A stretch of 44,138 bases of DNA from the NCBI GenBank assembly GCA_035508495.1, contig DATJMX010000022.1:1-44138 (forward strand), written 5' to 3'. The notes beneath the pieces were generated by a model. It saw only the letters and a list, made by a program, of their open reading frames with translations, did not search any database and had not been told where the DNA came from. Position numbers and translations under genes: made by a program. Shown here in pieces: positions 26,749 to 34,839 of this stretch. The first letter of the stretch is position 1. Each line of letters opens with the position of its first letter. This DNA is from Candidatus Binataceae bacterium (GTDB lineage: Bacteria; Desulfobacterota; Binatia; Binatales; Binataceae).

Positions 26749-27030
26749 ATGGCATCGAAGGGCAGAAAATTCGAAGACGAGCTCAAGGACCTCGAGCAGA
26801 TTGTGAGTCAGATCGACTCGGGCGAGCTTTCGCTTGAAGATGCGATCGGCGCGTTCGAACGCGGCGTCGCACTGGTGAAGGCGCTCAATCACAAGCTCGA
26901 CGATGTGCAGCGCAAAGTCGAGCTGCTGACGCGCAACGCCGAAGGCCAGCTCGAAAGCGCCGTCCTCGGGTCGGAAAGCGCCGCCTCGCAATCATCCGAA
27001 GCAGCCGACGATGACGATATCCCATTCTGA
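26749..27030 (+). CDS. xseB: exodeoxyribonuclease VII small subunit
   Basis: The 93-residue small subunit has the helical-hairpin core of the family: FEDELKDLEQIVSQIDSG, then LSLEDAIGAFERGVAL and a third helix rich in Lys/Leu. It is followed by an acidic DDDDIPF tail. It stabilises the XseA oligomer. The ATG at 26749 lies close behind the xseA stop. A longer frame overlapping xseA would add 26 unrelated residues. Confidence 0.93.
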   Translation: MASKGRKFEDELKDLEQIVSQIDSGELSLEDAIGAFERGVALVKALNHKLDDVQRKVELLTRNAEGQLESAVLGSESAASQSSEAADDDDIPF

Positions 27031-27083
27031 GATTCTTTAAGGAAGAAGCGACAGGAGCACGCCGAACTCTCATCCATATTCAA

Positions 27084-27126
27084 CCTCTCCCTGATTTTTA
27101 GTTCCCTTTCCCTGACCAGGGAGAGG
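27084..27126. repeat. inverted repeat CCTCTCCCTG / CAGGGAGAGG
   Basis: Perfect ten-base arms at 27084-27093 and 27117-27126 enclose 23 bases that contain a second partial copy (CCCTTTCCCTG). It lies between xseB and tlyA. It could be a dispersed palindromic element or act as a transcript-stabilising hairpin. No T-run of terminator quality follows. Confidence 0.6.
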
Positions 27127-27147
27127 GATTTTCAGAAAGCGACGGCG

Positions 27148-27888
27148 ATGAAAAACCGGCTTGATGCTGAACTGGCGCGGCGTGGATTGGCTGACAGCCG
27201 CGAGAGTGCGCAGCGGCTGGTTATGGCCGGGCGCGTGCGCGTGAATTCGCGGCCCGCCGACAAGCCGGATCTTCGCGTCGATGCTGATACTCCGATCGAA
27301 GTGCTCAGCGGCGGGCCTGAGTATGCGAGCCGTGGGGCCTACAAACTAATTGGTGCGCTGGATAATTTTGCGATCGATGTCGTGGGGCGCCGCGCGCTCG
27401 ATGTGGGCGCATCGACTGGAGGATTCACCGATGTGCTGCTCGCGCGCGGCGCGGCCAGCGTGATTGCACTCGATGTCGGCTATGGCCAGCTCGTGACGCG
27501 GCTGCGCAACGATCCGCGCGTGATCGTTCTCGATCGTACCAACGTTCGATATGTGACGCCGGGCGAGCTTCCCTATGCGCCCGATCTCATCACGATCGAC
27601 GCGAGTTTCATTTCGCTGCGCACCGTGCTGCCCGCGGCGCTTGCGCTTGCAGCGCCCGAGGCGGAAATTATTGCGCTCATCAAGCCGCAGTTCGAAGTCG
27701 GCAAGGGCAAGGTCGGCAAGGGCGGGATCGTGCGCGACGAGGCGCTGCGGCGCGCGGCCGTGGACGCGATCGTGGCGTTCGCGCGTGAGATTGGCCTCGA
27801 AGTCGCAGGCGTGATCGAGTCGCCGATCGAGGGCGCGCAGGGCAATCGCGAGTATCTCGCATGGATGAGAGTGAAAGCGGCGCAGTGA
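27148..27888 (+). CDS. tlyA: TlyA-family rRNA 2'-O-methyltransferase
   Basis: This 246-residue protein has an N-terminal S4 RNA-binding domain (about 1-60, MKNRLDAELARRGLADSR) and an FtsJ-like methyltransferase domain. The SAM-binding motif DVGASTGGFTDVLL begins at residue 85. The later KPQFEVGKGKVGKGGIV segment is a TlyA hallmark. Known members 2'-O-methylate cytidines in 16S and 23S rRNA, and some are described as haemolysins. The gene follows xseAB with a 117-base gap and is four bases ahead of the ROK kinase. Confidence 0.93.
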   Translation: MKNRLDAELARRGLADSRESAQRLVMAGRVRVNSRPADKPDLRVDADTPIEVLSGGPEYASRGAYKLIGALDNFAIDVVGRRALDVGASTGGFTDVLLARGAASVIALDVGYGQLVTRLRNDPRVIVLDRTNVRYVTPGELPYAPDLITIDASFISLRTVLPAALALAAPEAEIIALIKPQFEVGKGKVGKGGIVRDEALRRAAVDAIVAFAREIGLEVAGVIESPIEGAQGNREYLAWMRVKAAQ

Positions 27889-27892
27889 TTAG

Positions 27893-28885
27893 ATGAAGCG
27901 CGCATGGGCGTTGGGATGCGACATGGGCGGCACGAATATCCGCTGCGCCGCGGTGTCTGTGGATGGCGACGTGCTGATGTTGCAGCGCGGGCCGTCGTTC
28001 GCGTCACGCGCGGCAGAGGCGGTCGCCTCGAATATCGCGTCGCAGGTTTCATTGCTGCTCGATTCAGCGCGCGATGCGGGACTCGGCTCGCCGCGCGCGA
28101 TCGGAATCGCAGTGCCGGGTCCGCTCAATGTATTTTCGGGAACGGTGATGGCGGCGCCGCACGTCGCGGCCTGGAAAGCATTCCCGCTGCGCGCGCGTCT
28201 CGAGCAATCGCTCGGCCGCTCCGTGGTCGTTGAGAATGACGCCAACGCATGGGCGCTTGGCGAATACTGGCGCGGCTCCGCGCGCGGCCGGCGTGATGTT
28301 GTGCTGCTGACGCTCGGTACCGGAGTGGGCGGCGGCCTGATTGTCGATGGCGCGCTGGTGCGTGGCCGCAGCGGCATGGCAGCCGAGCTCGGCCACGTCA
28401 CGGTCGAGCCGGACGGGATGCCGTGCGATTGCGGCTCGCATGGATGCCTCGAAGCGTACGCCTCGACGTCAGGATTGCGCGGGCTCGTTGAGCAACGTCT
28501 CGGCGTCGCGCGCGGCGGGCGGATTCCAGAACAGCTTCTCGACGAAGACGGAAATTTTTCAGTGCGTCAGATGACGGCCGTTGCGCGAGGCGGTGACCTT
28601 TTTGCGCGCGAAATATTTTCAGTCGCCGGCCGTTACCTCGGAATCGCAGTCGCGTCTTTTCTAAATGTCTTCAATCCCGAGCTGGTCGTTATTGGTGGCG
28701 GGGTGGCTGGAGCTTTACCGTATATGCGCGCGGAAATGACGAAAGAAATAAGCCGGCGCGCATTCACTGCCATCGCCGGCGAGGCTAAAATCGTGCGCGC
28801 CGCACTGGGTCCGCGCAGTGGCGTCGTGGGCGCGGCGTATGCTGCGCAGCATCCGCCACACAAACTGCCTCCAAGAATCCATTAA
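27893..28885 (+). CDS. ROK-family kinase (glucokinase-like)
   Basis: This 330-residue sugar kinase has the N-terminal phosphate motif DMGGTN (Asp10), the catalytic NDANAWALGE segment, GTGVGGGLI, and a ROK zinc site with His168, Cys178, Cys180 and Cys185 (CDCGSHGC, then LEAYAS). The substrate is probably glucose or another hexose/hexosamine. ROK repressors are excluded because there is no N-terminal helix-turn-helix. It starts four bases after tlyA, so the two are likely co-transcribed. Confidence 0.9.
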   Translation: MKRAWALGCDMGGTNIRCAAVSVDGDVLMLQRGPSFASRAAEAVASNIASQVSLLLDSARDAGLGSPRAIGIAVPGPLNVFSGTVMAAPHVAAWKAFPLRARLEQSLGRSVVVENDANAWALGEYWRGSARGRRDVVLLTLGTGVGGGLIVDGALVRGRSGMAAELGHVTVEPDGMPCDCGSHGCLEAYASTSGLRGLVEQRLGVARGGRIPEQLLDEDGNFSVRQMTAVARGGDLFAREIFSVAGRYLGIAVASFLNVFNPELVVIGGGVAGALPYMRAEMTKEISRRAFTAIAGEAKIVRAALGPRSGVVGAAYAAQHPPHKLPPRIH

Positions 28886-28941
28886 CGTCTCATTTGCTTA
28901 AGCGGCCATTTGGAATACCCTATAAAGGAGGGGCGCTTTCG

Positions 28942-29919
28942 ATGAAGCGGTTATCGATAGCGATGGTCGCGGCTGTCGCGACGGTCGGGTTATTCTTCGT
29001 CTCGATGACGGGGCGGGTGTGCGCCCAGACTTCGGAATTCAGCGAGAGCAACGTCCCGCCGTCGCCGCCCTCCCGCGTTCAGGCAGCGCCTGTGACGGGC
29101 GACGAAGATAGCGGCGCGGTATCGCCTGCGCCCGCTGCCGATACATCGGCAGGCGCGCCCGTTGTTCATCCGCAGCCGGCGCGCGTGATTCCCTACACCG
29201 TTCGTCCGGGAGATTCGATCGGAGCAATCGCGGCGATGTTCGGTGTCACTCCGGACGAAGTCGCCCGCGCGAATCGGATCCATCCAGATGACGAGCTGAT
29301 GGCGGGCGAGGTGCTGCGCGTTCCCAAGCCCTTCACCAACGAAGTCAACTCCCTCCGTACCCAGGTCGATTCGCTCACGGCTCAGCTCCAGGCCGCCGAG
29401 CAAAAGGCCGACGCGGCAGAGAATCAGCTCCAGCAACTGAAAGACCAGGTGCAGGAGCTGCAGGGTGAGAATCAGTCGCTCAACGCGAGCCTCAAGCAAT
29501 TGCCGTGGTGGCGCGCCACCTCGGTGACGATGGCGGGTGCGGCACTGTTCATGTTCGGTGCGATGGTGGTGACGCTCTTCGAATGGTGGCGGATGCGCCG
29601 CAAGTTCCTGGCGCTCGCGGCGATGACCGAAGCGCTCAGCCGGCTCGATTACAAGTACAAGGCGATGTTCGCAAAGGCGGAGCTTCGGCTCCAGCAGCTC
29701 TATGGACGGCGCCGCCAGGGATTCCCCGAAGGGCAGCCGCGCCCGCGGCTACCCGAGGAAATGGAGATCGATCGCCTCAACGAGGAGTTGAAGCAGGTGC
29801 TCGCCGAGCATCTCGAAAAGCTTGGCGCCAAGCTTCACGGCTCGCGCAAACGCGGCAAGTGGCGCGAGATGATCGGCGGTGTCGACTCTGCGGTTGAAGC
29901 GCCGTCCGTCCGGCGCTAA
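28942..29919 (+). CDS. LysM-domain envelope protein with coiled coil and membrane helix
   Basis: The 325 residues have a signal or anchor helix (about 7-29) and a Pro/Ala-rich linker. One LysM domain (about 80-128) has VRPGDSIGAIAAMFGVTPDEV and LMAGEVLRVP. A coiled coil with heptads (about 132-185) follows, then a membrane helix (about 196-218) and a charged C-terminal region. LysM binds peptidoglycan, so the protein probably links the cell wall to the inner membrane. AAAGGAGG lies ten bases before the ATG at 28942. A longer frame upstream is not supported. Confidence 0.82.
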   Translation: MKRLSIAMVAAVATVGLFFVSMTGRVCAQTSEFSESNVPPSPPSRVQAAPVTGDEDSGAVSPAPAADTSAGAPVVHPQPARVIPYTVRPGDSIGAIAAMFGVTPDEVARANRIHPDDELMAGEVLRVPKPFTNEVNSLRTQVDSLTAQLQAAEQKADAAENQLQQLKDQVQELQGENQSLNASLKQLPWWRATSVTMAGAALFMFGAMVVTLFEWWRMRRKFLALAAMTEALSRLDYKYKAMFAKAELRLQQLYGRRRQGFPEGQPRPRLPEEMEIDRLNEELKQVLAEHLEKLGAKLHGSRKRGKWREMIGGVDSAVEAPSVRR

Positions 29920-29957
29920 TGTCAGCCGCAGGTCGCTCTCAATCAAAGGATTCTGCC

Positions 29958-30146
29958 ATGAAGAAGCTTGCATGGATCGGCCTCGCACTGATGGTTCTCG
30001 CTGCGCCGCTGGAGTTCTCAAGGCTCGCGCAGGGAAACGCTGACACGCCGGCATGCTGCGCGAGCAAGAGCGCGTGTTGTCCCACCCAGGCATGCTGCAA
30101 GGGCGGAAGCCACAGCATGGGCGCGCATTGCCCGATGGCGTCATAA
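29958..30146 (+). CDS. small cysteine-rich secreted peptide
   Basis: This 62-residue protein has a signal peptide (about residues 1-26, with the basic-hydrophobic start MKKLAWIGLALMVLAA). A mature part of about 35 residues has three Cys-Cys pairs (33-34, 40-41, 46-47), Cys58, His52 and His57, and methionines at 54 and 60. This density of thiols with His and Met suggests metal binding, perhaps copper or zinc, in the periplasm. No known family is recognised. AAAGGA lies seven bases before the ATG, which supports this start over an in-frame ATG-less extension. Confidence 0.7.
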   Translation: MKKLAWIGLALMVLAAPLEFSRLAQGNADTPACCASKSACCPTQACCKGGSHSMGAHCPMAS

Positions 30147-30264
30147 GCATCTCCGGTAAAACTCGGGCTGGTAGCGGTCGCGCCGCTGGTCAATAATCTT
30201 GGGCAGGCACATGATGCGCAAGCGGCGTGTCGTGGCGGCAAAACTCTGCACCTCGGAGGCATCG

Positions 30265-30624
30265 ATGCGCACACTTCTTACGGCGGGACTTGCCCTGACG
30301 ATCGCGGCCGGATTGGCTTCTGCGGCGCTCGCGGACGGAGCATCCAAAACCGTCTCGGGCGTGATCGAGGACAGCTATTGCTACGGGACGATGGGCGCGC
30401 ACGGCGAGGGTCACAAATCCTGCGCCGTCAAGTGCATCAAGGCGGGGATCCCCGCGTCGCTGGTCGAGAACAACACCGGAAATATCTACGTGCTCCTGCC
30501 GAAGAACAATGAACAGCCTCTGCCAGATGACGTAATAAACAAGGCTGAAGATCAGGTGACCGTGACCGGCAAGGAATACTCGAAGGGCGGCGTTAACTTT
30601 CTGGTTGTAGAATCCGTCAAGTAG
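30265..30624 (+). CDS. secreted small protein with Cys/His cluster
   Basis: This 119-residue protein has a clear signal peptide (cleavage after ALA at about residue 23). The mature part has the cluster Cys39, His46, His50, Cys53, Cys57 and then a beta-rich tail (NIYVLLP, VTVTGKEY, GVNFLVVESV). I recall similar small periplasmic proteins in many soil bacteria but cannot name the family. The spacing of Cys and His suggests a metal site. GGAGG precedes the ATG at 30265 by five bases. The DUF2231 gene follows after four bases. Confidence 0.75.
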   Translation: MRTLLTAGLALTIAAGLASAALADGASKTVSGVIEDSYCYGTMGAHGEGHKSCAVKCIKAGIPASLVENNTGNIYVLLPKNNEQPLPDDVINKAEDQVTVTGKEYSKGGVNFLVVESVK

Positions 30625-30628
30625 TCGA

Positions 30629-31108
30629 GTGGCGCGACTCCTGCCGGGGCTCGGGCACGTACAGAATTATCATCCGTTGTTCGTGCATTTTCCGATCGGG
30701 CTGATCTATGGCGCCGCCTTGCTCTATCTCATCGGATGGCTTGGCGGCTCCGACTCGATCAAGTGGGCGGCGTTCTGGACGCTCTGCCTTGGGGGGATTG
30801 CGGCAGCGGCCGCGCTGGCGACCGGCCTGTACGCGGCGCCTGGTCTGATGATCTCAGACTCGGTCCGCGAGCATCTGCTTGACCATCACAAGCATCTGAT
30901 GATCGCGGCATCTGCGGTGACCGGATTTTTGATCGTATGGGCGATTCTTACGCGCCCAATGCCGGAGAGTGGAAGGATCGGATTCATGGCCGTGATGTTC
31001 GCGGCGCTCATCCTGATTGCGCTCGGCGCCGATCTCGGCTCGTCGATGGTGTACGGCTACAACGCGGGCGGCGACGCGTGTCCGCAGCCGATCGATTTCA
31101 CGCACTAA
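30629..31108 (+). CDS. DUF2231 membrane protein
   Basis: The 159 residues form about four helices. The family motif HPLFVHFPIGLIYGAALL lies near residues 15-32, and the second half has the HHKHLMIAAS helix and the end motif GSSMVYGYNAGG. DUF2231 proteins are membrane proteins with conserved histidines, possibly haem or metal linked; this is unproven. The GTG start is four bases after the secreted protein, which suggests joint function. Confidence 0.85.
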   Translation: MARLLPGLGHVQNYHPLFVHFPIGLIYGAALLYLIGWLGGSDSIKWAAFWTLCLGGIAAAAALATGLYAAPGLMISDSVREHLLDHHKHLMIAASAVTGFLIVWAILTRPMPESGRIGFMAVMFAALILIALGADLGSSMVYGYNAGGDACPQPIDFTH

Positions 31109-31169
31109 GGCGTTAATTTTCCGCTCGCATCTGGCCGGGGTATAAACGTATCGATCGCAGGAGGCGGCT

Positions 31170-31994
31170 ATGGCGTACGAACAGATTCTGCTCGATCTGA
31201 AAGACGGCGTCGCGACGATCACGCTCAACCGTCCCGAGAAACTCAATGCCTACACCGCGCAGATGGGAGCCGAGCTTCACGACGCCTTTGCCGAGCTCGA
31301 CGAAAACGACGCCGCGCGTGTGATCGTCGTGACTGGAGCGGGCCGCGCGTTCTGCGCGGGCGCTGACCTCTCGAGCGGCGGCGATACCTTCGATTCCAAT
31401 CAGCGTCCAGAGCGCAACGAGCGACGTCCCCATGCGATCCGGCCGTGGAACATGAAGAAGCCGATCATCGCGGCGATCAATGGACCGGCCGTCGGCGTCG
31501 GGATCACGCTGCCGATGCAGTGGGACATTCGCGTCGCGGCAGAGAGCGCGCGAATCGGATTTGTGTTCGTGCGCCGCGGCGTTATTCCTGAAGCGCTGAG
31601 TCTGTGGACGGTGCCACGCATGATCGGCCTCGCAAAAGCGAACGAACTGCTGCTGACCGGCAGAATCATCAACGCACGTGAGGCGCTCGAATTTGGAATC
31701 GTCAGTCACGTATGGCCCGACGGCGAGTTCCAGTCGAAGGTGCGCGAACTCGCGCTCGATCTCGCGCAGAATACGGCGCCGATTTCGGTCGCGATGACGA
31801 AGCGGCTCATCTACGGCCTTATGGGCGAGGATTCGGCCGACGGCGTGCAGTCTGTCGAGAGCAAAGCGTTTGCGTGGGTCGGCAGGCAGGCTGACTCGCA
31901 CGAAGGCGTAAGCGCGTTCCTGGAGAAGCGCAAGCCAGCCTGGAAGATGAAAGCGTCGAAAGATTTTCCGGACTTCCTGCCGCCGATCAAGTGA
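31170..31994 (+). CDS. enoyl-CoA hydratase/isomerase family (crotonase)
   Basis: This 274-residue crotonase-fold enzyme has the oxyanion-hole motif GRAFCAGADLS and the second one in INGPAVGVGITLPMQ. FVFVRRGVIPEAL carries a likely catalytic Glu. The second Glu of true hydratases is not obvious, so it may be an isomerase or a hydratase of unusual substrate. AGGAGG lies close before the ATG. The stop overlaps the next gene's GTG by four bases, giving translational coupling. Confidence 0.9.
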   Translation: MAYEQILLDLKDGVATITLNRPEKLNAYTAQMGAELHDAFAELDENDAARVIVVTGAGRAFCAGADLSSGGDTFDSNQRPERNERRPHAIRPWNMKKPIIAAINGPAVGVGITLPMQWDIRVAAESARIGFVFVRRGVIPEALSLWTVPRMIGLAKANELLLTGRIINAREALEFGIVSHVWPDGEFQSKVRELALDLAQNTAPISVAMTKRLIYGLMGEDSADGVQSVESKAFAWVGRQADSHEGVSAFLEKRKPAWKMKASKDFPDFLPPIK

Positions 31995-32848
31995 GTTTTG
32001 ACACCGAGCCCGGCGCGGAGGTGCGCGTCGATTCGCGGAGCGCCTTGCGTCGCCAGGCAGTTCTGCTGACGGCGCTCGCGATCGTCTGCGTCGGGATCGA
32101 GGTTCCCTTCGGCTTCATTTTCAATGCCGGCCAAAGCCCGGGGCTTGCTCGCGTCGGGCTTGTAATCATTTTGTCATTCATCCTGGCGGCGATGGTGCCG
32201 CTGGGACTCCGGCTATGTCCGCAGATTGGGTTTCCCGGCGCGCCGTGGATCGCGGCCAAGCTCGAAGGCGAGCCGCCGCCGTTTGCGTTGCTGAGCGTGC
32301 TTCGGTCGGCTGCACAATATGCCTTGGGTGCGGCTGCGATCGGCGCGGCGCTGCTCGCGGGTGTGATGCTGCCCGTGATGTTCATGGCACACCACGGCCA
32401 AATCGACATGCCCCAACTGCCGGGATTCAACACGGGGCCGGGCGGACTCGCCCTGGCCGGGATTCCGGTCGCGCTCGCCGCGGGAATCAGCGAGGAAATC
32501 GAGTTTCGGCTTGCCTTATTTGCGATTCTCGCCGCAGGCGCGAGCTTGTTCGCATCGGGGAAGATCGCGCTGCCGTCCCGGCGAGTCGTATGGCTCGCGA
32601 CGATCGCGCAAGGCTACGCCTTTGGCCTGATTCATCTGTTGCCGAATGCCGGCCCTCTGCAAGGGCGTCCGCTGATGCTGTTGGCGGGCGGCTTCCTGAT
32701 GCCGCAAACGTGGGAGGGGGTGGTCTTCGGGCGGCTCTATTTGAGCAAAGGCCTCGAAGCCGCGATCTTCGCCCACACGATCATGGACTTGATGCTCTTC
32801 CTGCTCGCAATGATCGGCATGATCGGCGCCAGCCTGGGACCGAGGTGA
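31991..32848 (+). CDS. CPBP-family (CAAX protease-like) membrane protein
   Basis: This 285-residue membrane protein has about seven helices. The CPBP/ABI motifs are in order: EExxxR at Glu168-Arg173 (SEEIEFR), FxxxH at Phe211-His215 (FGLIH), and HxxxD at His262-Asp266 (HTIMD). These are the intramembrane metalloprotease residues, so it could be an active protease, although many members have no known target. GTG start overlaps the crotonase stop. Confidence 0.87.
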   Translation: MSFDTEPGAEVRVDSRSALRRQAVLLTALAIVCVGIEVPFGFIFNAGQSPGLARVGLVIILSFILAAMVPLGLRLCPQIGFPGAPWIAAKLEGEPPPFALLSVLRSAAQYALGAAAIGAALLAGVMLPVMFMAHHGQIDMPQLPGFNTGPGGLALAGIPVALAAGISEEIEFRLALFAILAAGASLFASGKIALPSRRVVWLATIAQGYAFGLIHLLPNAGPLQGRPLMLLAGGFLMPQTWEGVVFGRLYLSKGLEAAIFAHTIMDLMLFLLAMIGMIGASLGPR

Positions 32849-33083
32849 TCTCGGAGCGCACCGTGAAATTAGCGGAGGTATTGCGCCCGTCGGAGACCGA
32901 GTACAGGAAAATCGCAAGTCCGGCGGGCGATGGTGAAAATCCCTTCCGATCGGTGTAGAAATAAAGCGGATGCAGACCGAGCAGTGCCGAGCACAGGTTG
33001 AGGCTGGCCTGCGCCTGCGCATAAATTAATAGGGGACGCGTTCCAATCCTCTTGTTTGAATCCCGATTTTTCACTGGGCGCAA
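32781..33083 (-). other. possible small reverse-strand gene or gene remnant
   Basis: The reverse-strand frame in the 249-base gap after the CPBP gene reads as normal-looking protein (LGLHPLYFYTDRKGFSPSP, then LAIFLYSVSDGRNTSANF) with codon use like the rest of the window. It would overlap the CPBP gene by about 70 bases. No family and no ribosome binding site are recognised. It may be a remnant. Confidence 0.25.
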
Positions 33084-33097
33084 AAACTACAGTTAGG

Positions 33098-34072
33098 ATG
33101 CCGGCATACAAAGCTCCAAATTTGAGCGACGCGCATGGCGCGTTGAGCAGGCCTCAACAGCCTTATGGTTTCGCGCGGGCAGCGACACTTGCCGTGATCG
33201 CGATCGTCCTTGCGGGCTTCGCGCTGCAAGGCTGCTCGATGATGAAGAAAAAGGAAGATGTCCCCGATATCGAGGTGGATGACACCGGCGATAGCGGCGA
33301 CTCGATGCCCGCGCCGACCGCGTCGGTCCAGGTCAGCTACAAGCAAAAGGGCGACACGCTTGAGCGTGCGACCGTAATCAAGTTCTTCAGCGCCGAGGTT
33401 ATTCAGAACATCCCGCACGACCCGCAACATCAGGAGTCTCTGGTGCGCTTCGATGGCGGCGTGCCGGTATGGGAGTTCAAGGCTCAGCGCAGCACTTTCG
33501 GCTCGGTCACCGGCGTCGGTAACAAGACTTACTCGCTGAAGAATGTTTCCTACGGCAAAGTGCCGGAGCATTTCACCCAGGTAATCCCCGACGAGGGACC
33601 GCCGGAGCCGCTCGATCGCGGCAGTTTCTATGTCTTCGAGATCGCCCGCGCGTCGGGCTCGATAAGCTATCAAGCCGTGAAGGTCGAGGGTGACGGATCG
33701 CTCGTCGCATACAACGCTCAGCCGCGCGCCGGCAACAGCTACCTTCTCTGCTGCAACATCGATACGGCGTTTACCGATCCTGTAGTGCTGCCGGATTCCG
33801 CGCAGGCAGTCGAGCAGGCTGCCGACCAGATTGATCAGAGCACGCAGGTCCCGCCCGCGCCTCCCGAAGCCGCGGCCGGCGAAGGGCAGGGCGCGGCTGA
33901 ATCACCTGATTCCGCTGGAGGACTACCGAGCGCGCCGTCAGGGCCTGTCGATTTAACGGGTGATGGCGGAGGCGGTGCGGGCGGAGGCGGCAGTCCTCTC
34001 GGCCCTCTGGGTGGTATGATCAATCCGAATAACATTCCTCGGGGCGATCCAGCCCTCAACGGGGGGCCCTAA
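33098..34072 (+). CDS. putative lipoprotein with low-complexity C-terminus
   Basis: The 324 residues begin with a 27-residue basic leader, a hydrophobic helix, and the lipobox-like LQGC with Cys46 as the acyl-acceptor. After a charged linker the globular part (about 75-245) is beta-rich and unrecognised. From about residue 245 the sequence is Pro/Ala/Gly-rich with runs such as GGGGAGGGG. It is likely a surface or periplasmic lipoprotein; Lgt encoded upstream at 18032 would process it. An earlier in-frame TTG at 33056 is possible. A terminator follows the stop. Confidence 0.72.
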   Translation: MPAYKAPNLSDAHGALSRPQQPYGFARAATLAVIAIVLAGFALQGCSMMKKKEDVPDIEVDDTGDSGDSMPAPTASVQVSYKQKGDTLERATVIKFFSAEVIQNIPHDPQHQESLVRFDGGVPVWEFKAQRSTFGSVTGVGNKTYSLKNVSYGKVPEHFTQVIPDEGPPEPLDRGSFYVFEIARASGSISYQAVKVEGDGSLVAYNAQPRAGNSYLLCCNIDTAFTDPVVLPDSAQAVEQAADQIDQSTQVPPAPPEAAAGEGQGAAESPDSAGGLPSAPSGPVDLTGDGGGGAGGGGSPLGPLGGMINPNNIPRGDPALNGGP

Positions 34073-34096
34073 AGGCCCGATTTAATTGGATTTTCG

Positions 34097-34128
34097 ACGG
34101 CGCATCGCCTTTGGGTGCGCCGTTTTTT
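34097..34128 (+). terminator. Rho-independent terminator
   Basis: ACGGCGCA and TGCGCCGT form an eight-pair stem with a loop of about 11 bases, followed by TTTTTT. It ends the lipoprotein transcript. Confidence 0.8.
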
Positions 34129-34150
34129 CGGACTTGCGCTGAATTCGCAT

Positions 34151-34179
34151 TCAGTTATGATGGCAGCCTTCGTAATTGA
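34151..34179. promoter_or_regulatory. candidate operator upstream of the TetR gene
   Basis: TCAGTTATGA and TCGTAATTGA are inverted copies with two transition mismatches and a nine-base spacer, as expected for a dimeric TetR regulator. The nonamer CATTCAGTT also occurs twice as a direct repeat (34148-34156 and 34185-34193). The region is unusually AT-rich for this window and lies 34 bases before the GTG start. Confidence 0.45.
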
Positions 34180-34212
34180 CACCACATTCAGTTCCGAGTA
34201 TAAATTCATCTC

Positions 34213-34839
34213 GTGACCGCTGCAGCTATCCGAAATCCTGACGCTCCGAATCGATTCGACCGGCGCCGCGAGAAAACTCGCGAGGAGCTCATGGAAGCCG
34301 CCGAGCGTGTCATCTCGCGAAAGGGTTTCCATCAGACCCGTATCGCCGACATTGCCGAGGAAGCCGACGTTGGCCTCGGTACCTTCTATCTCCACTTCAA
34401 GACCAAGAATGAAATCTTCATCGAGCTCATCGAGCTCGGCGCGGCTCACATGCGCCAAGAGATTGCCGAGGCCAAGGCCGCGGCGACCGAGCCCGCCGAC
34501 AAGATGCGTATCGCGATCGATTGCATCCTGAGCGCCGCCGCCGAAGAGCCCGAGATGTTTCGCATCGTGTTCGGGCACAGCCCCGCGTTCCTCGATCTGA
34601 TGCAGCGTGTGTTCGATCCCTTTATCGCGGACTTCCGCAACGACCTGGCGCCGCTGGCAGGTGATCAGGCCGAGACGATCGCCAACCTGATCGTTGGGAT
34701 GCTCTCGCAGGCGATCTCATGGTTGCTCGACAATCGCGACCTGCCGCTCGAGCAGACCAAGCAGACCATCGTAAATTTTGCGCTCGGCGGACTTGCGAAT
34801 GCAGCCGCCATGAAGCGTTCCGGAGGCGTCAATGAATAA
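34213..34839 (+). CDS. TetR/AcrR-family transcriptional regulator
   Basis: This 208-residue regulator has an N-terminal TetR helix-turn-helix (about 18-65): REELMEAAERVISRKGFHQTR, then IADIAEEADVGLGTFYLHF. The C-terminal ligand domain is unassigned. Its start is GTG at 34213. The AT-rich palindrome upstream suggests self-regulation. It overlaps the di-iron gene by eight bases, so the two form one transcription unit and the regulator most likely controls its neighbour. Confidence 0.93.
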   Translation: MTAAAIRNPDAPNRFDRRREKTREELMEAAERVISRKGFHQTRIADIAEEADVGLGTFYLHFKTKNEIFIELIELGAAHMRQEIAEAKAAATEPADKMRIAIDCILSAAAEEPEMFRIVFGHSPAFLDLMQRVFDPFIADFRNDLAPLAGDQAETIANLIVGMLSQAISWLLDNRDLPLEQTKQTIVNFALGGLANAAAMKRSGGVNE

